This document shows, in pieces, positions 46,770-57,235 of a stretch of 57,235 nt of DNA (position 1 is the stretch's first letter; every line of letters starts with the position of its first letter). The notes beneath the pieces are model-generated. The model was not told the DNA's origin. It worked only from the letters and a program-made list of their open reading frames with translations, and made no database searches. The stretch comes from Xylaria sp. FL1777 (taxonomy: Eukaryota > Ascomycota > Sordariomycetes > Xylariales > Xylariaceae), in NCBI GenBank assembly GCA_022578965.1, contig MU400750.1:1-57235 (forward strand), in the 5' to 3' direction. Both the position numbers and the translations under genes were made by a program.

Positions 46770-47480
46770 CAGACGCGCGCTGGGCCGAACGAAACCGCAT
46801 CAACCTTCAATGTGAAGGCCGATGCCTTCACCGACGCACAGAACAGGGGCTGCTAGTAGACACCGCCGGCCACGGTATTGTAGTGTGATGTTGGCCAGGT
46901 GCCGGACTCCGGCTTCAGCATCGGCTGCGATGGGACCGTCTCGTTCAATGACCAGACGATCTTTTACAGCTGCCACACCAGCGCTAATGGTCTGTTTATG
47001 GCGTATCTTCACTCAGAAGGTTCTCTGTGTAGTGTAATTTCGTTGCGCGCCGATGGCTGCTACCCGGCTAGTTGCAGCAGCTCAGAAACTGCCACGACGC
47101 CAGGGAGCTCAAGCACCGGGACTCTGCCGCTGGGAGGATTGACCTCTTCTAGGGCGCTTATATACCCGACCGGGCCTGAAGGCACACGTCCTAGAGGTAC
47201 AAACAAGTACTGCCCCCGCCGGATCTTCAGGCGCAGGTACTCTGCCACTCGAAGGGTTTACCACTTCCTAGTCATTCACGATCTCTACAGGGAGCAGAGG
47301 TACACCTCCCGACTCCGAAAGCACCCCTACGAACGGCGTCGGACTTACGCCTTCTGGTATTGGAAATACGCCTCCACCCAGCGGACCAAGCCAAACAAGT
47401 ACACCAGGCAGCTTATTGCCCAGGAGAACTGGACGGCGCCTACGAGTATCCGCACCTGATCATCCCGGTGAACAGCTCAC
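46770..47480 (+). pseudogene. Decayed cell-wall protein gene (PIR1-like C-terminal domain)
   Basis: The frame reads TFNVKADAFTDAQNRGC, then two TAG stops (46854-46859) and a third TAG (46881-46883), then CDVGQVPDSGFSIGCDG, QTIFYSCHT and SLRADGCYP. FSIGCDGTVSF..FYSC matches the conserved core of fungal PIR-like cell-wall proteins. A Ser/Thr-rich stalk follows, with two copies of a GTLPLxGxT(S/T)S unit about 39 codons apart. The second copy is in another frame and has another TAG after FTTS. CAG-to-TAG is a CpA-to-TpA change, so RIP fits. No intact N-terminus is seen. Confidence 0.6.
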
Positions 47481-48076
47481 AAGCCAATTCGGCGCCCGGG
47501 ACGTCGTTTTATGGACAGGTAGCATCGACAATAACGCTACGCAGGGCAATTCTTCAACGGATCTGCGTTATTTCTAGGATTACAACCCTTATCCTATTGG
47601 CTTGTTTATCACGGTATCTTAGGGAAGATATATTAGACAGCTGTATATATGTATTACAGATAGCTATAGTTATAGTTCATTAGAAATCTCATGAAAAACA
47701 GTTTTCTTTCAAAGAGGAAAAATAACCTCTAACTATTCGTAGATGCTTTACTTAACTAGGTAAGCACTTATAACCACATAGATGATCACCCATTCCTCTT
47801 TCGCCCTATCTCTCTTTTCTTAACCATGCCTTTACTCTACCTTTAGCTCGACATTCTAGCCATCACTCTTCGTTTATTCGGTGGCTACGTAGGCTACGTA
47901 GGCTCATATATAATGTATCGAGAGATTCTTGAGATGAAAAGGAAGTAAGTGTGTGGTTAATATAAAGAGGGGTAAAGTAGACGAAGTGGGTGGGCTTACT
48001 TAGTGCTATACAGCCGACATGCGGCATCGCCATTTCAGGCATAGAGATAGATCGCTATCTATAGCTCGCAAGAGGG

Positions 48077-48113
<37 letters not shown>

Positions 48114-48236
48114 TTGTGTTTTTTTTTTTTTTTTTTTTTTATTTTTTAAAAAACGGAGGAAGCAACCCGCTAGGTCAGTTTTTATTCATAAACGGCCACG
48201 ATAAATAGATAGATTTCAACAGAAGAAGTGCGTGCC
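47481..48236. other. Upstream region of the MFS permease
   Basis: Decayed DNA and the promoter/leader of the permease gene. It contains duplicated GGCTACGTA (about 47883-47900) and long poly-T tracts (separate entry). Confidence 0.5.
48079..48142. repeat. Long poly-T tracts
   Basis: A run of about 32 T, then TTGTTGTG, then a second run of about 22 T, A and more T. It lies about 100 bases before the permease ATG. It could be a poly(dA:dT) nucleosome-excluding promoter element or the reverse of a retro-inserted poly-A tail. Confidence 0.8.
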
Positions 48237-50115
48237 ATGGCGATAAACGAAAAGGGGCACGGCGAGAAAAACCGGCCGTCGTCCGCCATCGCGGGGGATA
48301 CGGATATCATGGGGACGGAAGCACGGCCGATTGCCCCGGATATGGAGAGGCGCGTCCTGCGCAAGATCGACAAGTTCTTGATGCCGGCAATGATGATCGG
48401 TACAGCTTATGCACAATTCTCTTTAGTAAAAGAAAGAGACTAACAACCCTAAGGTTATGGGCTTGTATACTACGACAAGGTAGACTCTCGACTCTAAATC
48501 TAGTTTAGCAGGAAGACTGGCTGATCGTCGTGACCAGGCCATCCTAGGAAGCGCCGCGCTCTTCGGCATGACCACCGACCTCCGGCTCTCAGTCGTGGAT
48601 CCGGCCACAGGCAAGACCGACACGTCAAGACTAAGCTGGGCGACGTCCATTTTCTACTTCGGACAGCTCGTCGGGTCGTATCCCATGACCTATATGCTAC
48701 AGCGCTTCAACACGCGCTTCGTTCTTGGCCCGGCCGTTATGACATGGGCCGTCATCTGCGCTGCCACCGCCGGCGTAACGACGTGGCAAGGTCTACTAAT
48801 ACAGCGGTTCTTCCTGGGTAAGGGGGCTGTCTCTATCAACTACCCTCACCACCATCCATCATCATCAATGAGACGACTAATCCCAAGACCGCCGAGCTGA
48901 CGCTTTCGTCCCCTAGGATTCACCGAGGCCATCGTGCCGACAGCCTTCATGCTCATCGTCAGCGGCTACTACACGCAGGCGGAGCAGTCGCTGCGGCAGA
49001 CGTGGTGGTTTTCCGGCAACGGGTGGTTCACGATCGTGGGGAGCGCGCTGAACTACGGCTTTGCGCAGATCGAGGGCGGCGCGCTCCGGCCGTGGCAGTA
49101 CATCTACGTGCTCGCCGGGGCGCTGACCTTCATTTTCGGGCTGTGGTGCTTCTGTCTCCCGAACTCCCTCCTCGACGCCTGGTTTCTGACGCCGGAGGAG
49201 AGGCTCGTGGCTGTTGAGCGCCTCCGCGCCGGCCAGACGGGACTGCCGAATCAGAGTATCAAGTTTGGGCAGATCAAGGAAGCTCTGTTTGATGTTAAGG
49301 TCTGGCTAGTGGCGCTGACGATGGGCTCTGCGTGAGTTGAATTTCATATCCATTCATCCATTCGTTCATTTATCTAGTAATCAAACCCTGGACGTCGTGA
49401 CTGATTACTTCTCCTACCTGCAGATACACCGTCAATGGAGCAGTATCTGGCTTCGGCCCTCTGATTGTCTCGACATTTGGGTATTCATCTCTAGAATCCA
49501 TCCTCTTCCAGTTTCCTCTCGGCGCGGTATGCGCCGTTGGGATTCCCCTGACGGGGTGGCTCTGCGGGCGATACCGAAATATCCGGATCCCGACCCTCAT
49601 CTTCTGCTGCCTCCCTGTAATAGCAGGGTATGTCATCATATGGAAGTCGAGTTGGGGCCATCGTCCTGTAGCGCCGGTTGCTGGGTATTCCATCATAGGC
49701 TTCTTCGGCCCAGTGGTGGGGTTGACGGTGTCGCTCGGCGCGTGCAACGTAGCCGGCGAGACCAAGAAAAGCTTCATGGCGGCGGCTGTCTTCGTTGCGT
49801 ATTGCGTTGGCAATATAGTTGGGCCACAGTTAGTTCGCAGTGAGACGAAATCGGAACACTACCCTGCGCTCTGGACTGGTCTGATCATTTTGTATGCACT
49901 CATGAACGTCTGACTTTCTATTATAGGAACAAGGCTAATCTTATGTATGGAATAGTTATGTTATTACGATCCTTGCTGCATCTGCGCTATACGTTGTCCT
50001 TCTCCGAGAAAATAGAAGGCGGGAACAACTGGGGCTAGATCAGCAAGAAGGGGACCGACTTGCTTTTAAGGATTTAACAGATAAGGAGAACCCCTACTTT
50101 AGATATGTGCTTTAA
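48237..50115 (+). CDS. MFS permease, Dal5 (allantoate/anion:cation symporter) family
   Basis: Six exons: 48237-48399, 48454-48479, 48538-48817, 48917-49331, 49424-49891 and 49956-50115. They join in frame to 503 aa with about 12 membrane helices. N-terminal signature: RRVLRKIDKFLMP, GYGLVYYDKAILGSAALFGM, LSWATSIFYFGQLVGSYP. Then come AGVTTWQGLLIQRFFLG and FTEAIVPTAFMLIVSGYYTQ, the classic Dal5-like motif with Gly-Phe-x-Glu. Helices 7-12 include AYTVNGAVSGFGPLIVSTFG, GETKKSFMAAAVFVAYCVGN and VITILAASALYVVLLRENRR. Such permeases take up organic anions such as allantoate, nicotinate or pantothenate at the plasma membrane; which one is unclear. The cytosolic tail ends NPYFRYVL, typical of the family. 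Exon 2 is only 26 bases. Confidence 0.93.
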
Positions 50116-50603
50116 CTGCATTCGACATGTGTGCAAATTCTTTTTCTAAGCCTAGGAAAAAAGGAGAAAAAATCGGATTGTCAACTTCTTAGAGATAGGG
50201 TTAATACCTAGAAGCGCGTCGTGGTTCGAGCCGAGCTTGTATCTCATTATCCCAAAGTAGAATCACCGTGCTAAGCAAGATATCTTTCAACAAAGTCGGA
50301 GCGTCGAGTATTACTCTCTATAGAGTGAATGCTATCTACATAATCATAACTGTTGATAAGTGTCTGTCTTCGTCGTCCTTCCTCTCGTCTCGCTTCGTCC
50401 GTTGCTTAGGTGAGAGCTTGAGCTGAGGAGTCTTTTCACACGATGAAGTTGTACTTCTAGTCGATCATGGTAACTAGGCAGAAGACAACCCAAACGCCAT
50501 GCTAAGAGCATATAACAATGGCCATACCATGTTCGACAGACAGCCCATTTCCAAAGACCTATCAATCCGATCTAGAGACAACTTTTATCCTTAATATAGG
50601 GGT
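50116..50603. other. Convergent 3' region
   Basis: 3' flanks of the permease and the MAPKKK gene. No gene. Confidence 0.6.
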
Positions 50604-53600
50604 TTAACTTGAAAATGTCCCTCGAATTCTTGCGTAAAGTTCTGTGTCATAAAAATTGTAATTCGCATCTACCTCACAGAACTCATGCTGTCTGAGGAGG
50701 CGTAAAGCAGTGGGCCGATCTCGTGGGTCTCTGTAGATTTGATTAGTCCCCATGTTCTAGATTGGGTTTTGTACATAGGCTAGGTTAGTTACGCAATAGA
50801 AAAAATATCACTTACACAGTGAAACAGTCAAGCATGAACCCCAAAGCATAAGGGGTAATGGCAGCGCGGACCTCATCATTGATAGGTGGCGTCTCACCGT
50901 TCGCGATTTTGTATATGGCGCCCACAGCCTCTTCCTTGCTCCAAGGGCGGCGGCCAGCAAACATTTCCAGGACCACACAGCCTAAGCTCCAAATGTCGAC
51001 CTTGGCGCTATATCCCTCACCTTGGGAGCGAATAACTTCAGGAGCCATCCAGAATACGGAACCTTGCATGGAATTGGTTTTGTCGTTACCATAGATATCG
51101 TCTGTTTTCTTGGAAATACCAAAATCTGAGATCTTGCACGTGCCATCCAGATCCAGCAGAATGTTATCAGCCTTCAGGTCGCGATGTAGAATGCCTTCGT
51201 GGTGTAAATAAGCGAGCCCAGAGAGTGTCTGGCGCGTGAGGGAGCGCACAACCGGTTCTTCAAACTTTCCGTGCTTACGAAGACAGGACCCAATGCTGCC
51301 ACCCGAAATATACTCGAGGAAGATACTGATGCTTGTTTCTTTCCTTTCACAGCCGAGATACTGAACGATATTCACGTGGTCGAGATTCTGCATGGTATCA
51401 ATTTCCTGATCGAGGGCGGCGAGGAGCTCTTTCATCTTGTTTTTGTCTCCACCGGCCGCCTTTTGGTTTACCTCGACTTCTTTCACGGCCAAAAATTCAC
51501 CGGTCGTCGCATTCATACCAAGATACACGCGACCATATGTCCCCTTCCCTATGAGCTCACCCTTAAACCACCGGAACGTCGTCTGCCGCTTGGGGAGAAC
51601 ATCTTGGGGTATCTGCGGCACAATCATTGATCCTCGTTCAGGATGAATCTGCACGACATTGGCACCGAACATCTTGGTGCTCTTACGACGTTGCACCATA
51701 GACATAGATCTGGCACCACTGGCTGTCGAGGTGCTAGTATAGCGTTTGTTGGCTTCATGAGCACCTCGAGCAACTTCTCGAATCGACTTCATTCGATTGA
51801 TACCTCCGGATTTACGGATACTTTTCCGCGAATTTGAAGCGATAGATGCAGGACGCTCGAGAGCTTTCAGTGTAGACTCGTCTGAGCCAAGCGTGTCGCT
51901 CTCGTTGTAGAAAGTCCTCCCTTCGTCGTTAGTGTCCGGTGGCGTAGGAATGTCAATCGTCACATTAGTGGCACTGGGTGCCGGCTCCTCCTGCTCGGGG
52001 ATAGGAGATACTGGGGGGCTCGGCTCCTGAAGCTGACTTTCGTCCAGAACCGGTTGATCCAGGTCTAACTCGGGGAAATAGGCATCTAGATTGCTCAATA
52101 GGGCTTCAGGAGGGGGACGATTTGCCCACACATCACGTTCGATAAATGATTTCCGGCGATTCAACTTGCTGTCGTCAGATTGCCACTGGTCTGAACCTGG
52201 TGTTGCGGGCGTGCGGCGATGGGAGCTACGGCCGCTCCTAACACTCTCCTCGTCGTCTTCCAAATCAGGTGTAGTCATTGTGCGAGGGGAGCCAAAAGAC
52301 ACGGACAGGTTCTTGCCTGATCTCGAAGTCCTAACTCGCAGGCTGGGTTTTTTGCTGACTGACTCCGAGTCACTATCTCGACTAGCGGCCTTCAGCTTAC
52401 GTACCGACCTGGATGGCTGTCTACCTCGCACGGGGACAGCGAATAGACCATCATCGGAATCGTCCGCAGAGTCTTCGGCGGGTCTACTCGTAGAATCCGG
52501 CACCTTAGAGAATTGCACATCCGTCTCGGTGAAATCGACATCAGGGCCATGTGATTTCCGGCGAACACTAGTTGAATATGCTAAGCTGGACGAAGCAGCA
52601 GGTGGGTGTGATGTACTTGGGCTAAGATCGCCTGAGACGGCTGTTCGTTGTGCTGTTTGGCGTACTTTAGCAACTAGCTCATGTTGAGGCTTGTTCCCAG
52701 TGTTTGGAATAGGGGTACCACCAGGCGAGTAGTCGGGCACGATGAACGGGACATCACCACGGCTCCAAGTGATAGAGCCCGGCGACCCGGACCCTGGACT
52801 ACTGCGACCTGAGGTCATTTGACCAAAATCAACGGTTGCCATTGCTCCCTTACCTCTCTGTTCCGTATACTCAGTCCCGTTTGATGGACCGGAACTCGCA
52901 CGACTCGGAGATTTGGGCCGTCGTTGATCCGTAGACGTAGACGGCCGCCCTAGGTGGCCCCACGCACTTCCCATGTTCACCAAAGCCCCGAAGGCTGAGC
53001 CAGCTGGAGGTGAAGTGAGCACGGGGCGTTGCCTGTGGGACATCTCGACACCACTGTCGTATGAGCCAGTCGACGTCGCGGGCCTCCTAGGACTAGGAAT
53101 GCCATCTAAACCTCCCTGGGATAACTTCATGCTATGACCAGTTTTCTTGCTGAGTGAGTTCGCCTTGATTAGCGTCGCGGTCTCGACAACTGGTGGCGCT
53201 GGCGCCCTCCTCTGTGGTAGAAGAGTATCTGGCTTCTTATCCTCATAAGGAGACGTACGAGGATGATCGAAATCCACGTCCCTGCCGACAAATCCACCCG
53301 ATGGTGACTCTAGAGGGGACAGCTGCTTGGTGACGACCTGGGACCTAGGTCCTGGATAACCGGGTTGCCGTTGATCCATTTTCGTGTGATGCTCTGCAGC
53401 CCGGGCGGCTAATTGGTCATCGCTAGGCCGAGAGTTGCCCGTCATGGTGTTGGCTCTAGACGTAGGTGGCGAGGAGCTGGACCTTGTGCGGTAGCCATTG
53501 AGATAGGCATAACTATCAGCACTATCTGTAGGAACGAGGAGGGATGGCACACTTGTACCCCCACTGCTTGCATCTCCATATTTGACGAACAGTTTCATAG

Positions 53601-55464
53601 AGCCGAAACATGCACGCTTATGATGCCAGACACATACATCTCCCAGCGCTTGTTCATGCGCTCCTTGACCTAGCTCAGTCGGGTACATTTGCAGAGAATC
53701 AGGGTCGGGTAAACCGAGGCTCATGCAGATGCTAATTTGTAGCTCTTTGGTAGTATCGCAGTCAGTGACATCACACATACGATAATTCCAACCATCCATG
53801 GTGACTAGTATGTAGGTCCTTTGGCAGTTGGATCCGATGCCGTTGATCAATGTGCCGCTCGATTTGTTCAGACCAGGGCTTGTAGGCGAATCTTTATCAT
53901 CATCTCGAGGCTTGTGCCTTTTCTTTAAAAATCCAAACAGATTCTTACCGTCCTTGACCGAGTTCGAGTCAGTCCCAGCGGAGCGTTCTCCAGAATCCAT
54001 AGGTGATAAACGACTACCATAGCCTGGATTATTCTGCGCATTGCGCAGGATTTGCCCAGCTTCGGGCGGTACTCCCGAACCATATATGGCAGCGCTGGAC
54101 GAAACCGAGTCGGTGCTATTTCGGGGTTTGTGAAGAACAAACCTGCTCGATGGCGAGGAGGGAGGTAGAGAAAGTGGCAGTTTTGGACTTGCACTGGGGC
54201 TTTGTCTTCGCATAGCCCCCTCTCCATAGTCACTAGCGCTGCTTGGGCTACCCTTTCGGTTGCTCTCAATGTCGATGTTCTTCAACATAGATCGATGATT
54301 AGACTCAGTTGTCATGGTGCCAGTGATTGGCATCGTCGTTGATCTTGTCGTCTGAGGGAACCCGCGGATTGGCATGCCAGAGCCATTTGGCTTGATAGGA
54401 GTATTAGGAGATTCAATGTCGGTTCCTGCATTTTGACCATGTGCGCCACTCAAAGACTCTTTTCGGGCGTGTGACGATTGAACTTTGGAGGGTTCAAGAG
54501 GTTTGCCTGTGGCCAAGCTCCGAATAAGCCGTCGCATTCTCTTTCCCTCTTCCCTCTCGCGTGTTTGATCCCAGCCAGTTCCACTATTAGCGCATTCCTG
54601 GGCCAGTCGAGGATACACTATCTGATGCATCATGCCAAAGTTACCGCGTCCTCCTCGCTGGCTGCCAAGCTCTAGGAAGCGGGCACCATGAAGATCAAGT
54701 CCCTTAAACGTCTCCTGCCAATCTTTTGAGAAGCCATTGGCAGCAAGCCACAAGAGGACCTGGTCGAGAGGCCATTTTGCGGCCAGCTCGGGCGGGATCT
54801 CAGCGTGTGCCGCAGGCACGGTTGATGCGACGGAAACCTGCTTGGTCTGGAAAGTGTTAGGATAGAGTCCAGCACGGCCGTCGTCGGCAGGGGTCGTGGT
54901 AATAGTGCTAATACTGGCAGCTTGGCTCGCAGCCGACCAAGATGTTTGAGTAGCTGTAGAGTACGTGGATGTATCATCAGGAAAGAAGCCTGGAATGCCA
55001 ACACCTTCTCCATATGTACTGCCCCCGGGGATGTAGGTGGCAGTCATGGTCGCCTCGGCATCTTCGTTTCCGAGTTTGTTGTTATTAGACTTCCCCGGAT
55101 GATCCGACATCAGGGGTGGAGGAGGAGGAATAGACGATAAAGTGGTACTTGACAACTGGTGGTGAAGTCTAGGGTTATACGCGACGGGGCCGCTAGTATG
55201 CTGAGGCATGAAGCCAGAGCGACCATCGTAGGGACGCCCCCAGCTACCTTGCCACGGAGCCTGAGGGCCAAGAGCACTGTTCGGAGGAGGGCCGGGAGGT
55301 GGAGGGAGAAGGACGCCGTTGATGGTAGCAGGCGCGAGCGGGTATCGAGGAGGAGGCGGCGGAATGCCGGTCATATGGTTGAGCTGACCTTGGTTAGATG
55401 TCGTCAAGGGCGGCGGCGGCGGCAAGAATGGCCGCGCCGGGTCTCTCTGCGAGTTTGAATACAT
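50604..55464 (-). CDS. BCK1: Bck1/Mck1-type MAP kinase kinase kinase (cell-wall integrity)
   Basis: Exon 1 55464-50816 and exon 2 50730-50604, joined to restore DCFTVDPRDRPTA, give about 1591 aa. The N-terminus is Pro-rich (PFLPPPPPL). A SAM-like domain follows at about 225-285 (AKWPLDQVLLWLAANGFSKD). A Ras-association-like ubiquitin fold is at about 546-630 (RTYILVTMDGWNYRMCDVT). Then comes a long Ser/Pro-rich regulatory region. The STE11-class kinase domain covers about 1297-1570: WFKGELIGKGTYGRVYLG, AVKEVEV, HRDLKADN, SDFGISKK and WMAPEVIRSQGEGYSAKVDIWSLG. The size and the tail NYNFYDTELYARIRG fit Bck1/Mck1, which relays Pkc1 to the Mkk1-Slt2 cascade, rather than the shorter Ste11. An in-frame ATG 18 bases upstream is possible. 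Confidence 0.93.
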
Positions 55465-57235
55465 GACGAGTGCCGGAAGCAATAAACCAATCTAGCAGAG
55501 CGGTGAAAAAAAAAAGGGTCGCCCGCAATGTTTGAAAGATACGTATAGGCTTATAGGATAATTGTATGCTGTCGACTGTGCATTGATGTACGCGATGGCG
55601 ACACAATCGGCGGTTCGTCGCACTTGGCCGGCGGAGTCCGCGTGAGCGGCGGAGTTCGATGCTTCAGCAACGAAGTCAGAGTCGCAGATACAATAAATGG
55701 CAAACTAGTTTCGTACAAGAGTCGTAAGGGTTATACAGTGCTACACGTGCGTGACGGGGCTATCGTGGCTTAGGTATTGTCGTGGGCTTATGTAAAGGTG
55801 GTTGTTAGATGGGTCATGTCCCGTCTCGTCTCGTATCGTATCGTCTAGTATCGCTTCCCAGCACGACTAGGTAATCCAATTCGCAACGGTAATGTTCCCG
55901 CCGCTTTTCTTGTCTCCCGCGGCGAAGACCGCCTGCCTGGATTATTGGTGTGTCCCACGAACCGTCTTGTTCATCATGGTGTTGCGAGTATGGAGCCGAG
56001 ATCAACAGTGAGCGCAGCGCTAAACATGGCGTCGAGACGCAGACAGAAACAAAGACGAGACGCGAAACCGCCGAGGTGGTTCTGCCAACGTAAGCTATGC
56101 TCTCTCGCAGACCGACTATTCTGTGTCCCCGGCGCCGTCGGAATATAACGAAATGAAGAACGTAGTTGATTAATCGATTAATCAAACATCTCCGCTGGAG
56201 ATGCCTAACATGGTGTAGAAGATGGCACCATGTAGGTAGTCGAGGGCTGGGCTTAGGTAATAAGGCAGAGACCACAGGTCCAGTCCCCGTATACCTACCT
56301 CCTAGGTACTGCGTAGTAGTGAGCCTAAGGAGCCTGGAAGCCCGGGAACTTCATTGGAGGTAAGGTGCATGTACCTATTGGACCCCTCACGGAGGTAGTT
56401 ACCATTTTACGACTCCAAAGCACACTGCCTACCACCAATCATAATGCGATCTTGCAGTAGTGTGACTGCTGTATCACCCCAGCTGAGATAGACCTTGGCA
56501 TGCAGTGCAGAATCCAATCCCTGCACGCATGTAGTGTTGGTACACTAAGGTACCTAGTCTGGGTACATGTTAGGTAGTGTTGGTAGCATACCAGTGATAT
56601 TGTGTACACAAATAAATAGGTGCTGAATACTCATGTTTGCATCTCCACTGTAGTATAGACATAGTATACCTATATACTACCACTATTTGCAACACTCCAT
56701 GGCTTCAAACTTCCATGTGTTGGTTGCACAATAGATGGCGGGATATGCCGAGTTAAAACTACACAGCTAAGAGAACCTAAACCTAATGCTAAGTTGTGTG
56801 TGTACCTAGGTAGGTAGGTAGTTTAAATACAACCTAAACTTACATGAGCTTAAGCAAACAACCGCTCGAGCCCCTCTGTGTTTTAACGGTACATACTACG
56901 TACATATGAAAATTGGACAATTTCCACCAACGGCGAGCAAACATTTGAATTTGAAGTGTTGACATGATACGCATAAGGACAGTGAGGTGGAAATGTTCTA
57001 CATATACGTGTACTCTGTAAGTCTTCTAGACTAGGGCAGGGATGAAGATGGGGGGTGAGAAATTGGAGATAATGATACCCAGCATCGTTATGTATACATA
57101 CATGTAGTGAAAGGTTTCTGAGCCATGTGCGTCCCATTTTGTACACCTCTCCAGGGATCTTCAACGTTAGCTCAATACTTGGCCCCATTTTCTGCCAAAT
57201 CCAGCCAGAGCTTTTGCAGGGGGCCCTAGCAGGCC
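55465..57235. other. BCK1 promoter and gene-poor right end
   Basis: First part is the BCK1 upstream region, with CGTCTCGTCTCGTATCG-type short repeats at about 55823-55848. Beyond that are many TAGGTAGG/TACCTA motifs (e.g. 56806-56820) and only short frames. I see no gene up to the window end. Confidence 0.5.

Noticed and set aside
52091..52687. 198-codon plus-strand frame inside BCK1
   Set aside because: Antisense to the Ser-rich regulatory region; composition mirrors the sense repeats.

Overview
The window is nuclear DNA of a filamentous ascomycete (Pezizomycotina). The signs are short spliceosomal introns (about 50-150 bases, GT..AG, with CTAAC/CTGAC-like branch points), a HET-domain gene, a CFEM GPI-type protein, a Dal5-type permease and AT-rich, ORF-poor blocks that look like RIP (C-to-T decay of repeats). 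A Sordariomycete-type genome is my guess, but the class is not settled. There is no CRISPR, operon or bacterial signal, and I found no convincing rRNA or tRNA gene. All exon models were built by hand from splice sites and from the expected family sequence.

Layout. 1-420: almost pure A/T DNA. 1.1-1.7 kb: small J-domain gene (-). 3.8-4.2 kb: candidate small secreted protein (-). 4.2-7.0 kb: ORF-free, probably decayed repeat. 7.0-7.9 kb: membrane-anchored GH114 (Ega3-like) hydrolase (+). 9.1-18.0 kb: dense housekeeping block with NOP56 (+, 13 exons, one GC-AG intron), VPS4 (-), prefoldin 6 (+) and an AMSH/Sst2-type JAMM deubiquitinase (+). VPS4 and AMSH both act at the endosome on ESCRT cargo. 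19.1-20.0 kb: single-pass membrane protein (+). 20.4-24.7 kb: divergent pair of an EgtD-like methyltransferase (-) and a FAD amino-acid/amine oxidase (+). 24.7-28.1 kb: degenerate DNA. 28.1-29.8 kb: LYS9 saccharopine dehydrogenase (+). 30.7 kb: small hypothetical gene. 31.2-32.4 kb: aldo/keto reductase (-). 33.2-35.0 kb: cytosolic asparaginyl-tRNA synthetase (-). 36.4-37.3 kb: secreted RNase T2 (+).

37.7-41.0 kb holds the most unusual structure. A HET-domain gene (-) and a divergent, partly degraded ankyrin-repeat gene (+) lie between 40-base inverted repeats (37681-37720 and 40989-41028, 32 of 40 bases identical), which looks like a non-autonomous, TIR-bounded cargo element. A further ankyrin fragment and a possible solo LTR follow in a poor region up to 44.2 kb.

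44.3-44.8 kb: CFEM protein (+). 46.8-47.5 kb: cell-wall (PIR-type) protein pseudogene whose in-frame stops are all TAG, as expected from CpA-to-TpA change. 48.2-50.1 kb: MFS permease (+), behind long poly-T tracts. 50.6-55.5 kb: large Bck1/Mck1-type MAP kinase kinase kinase of the cell-wall-integrity pathway (-), followed by a gene-poor end.
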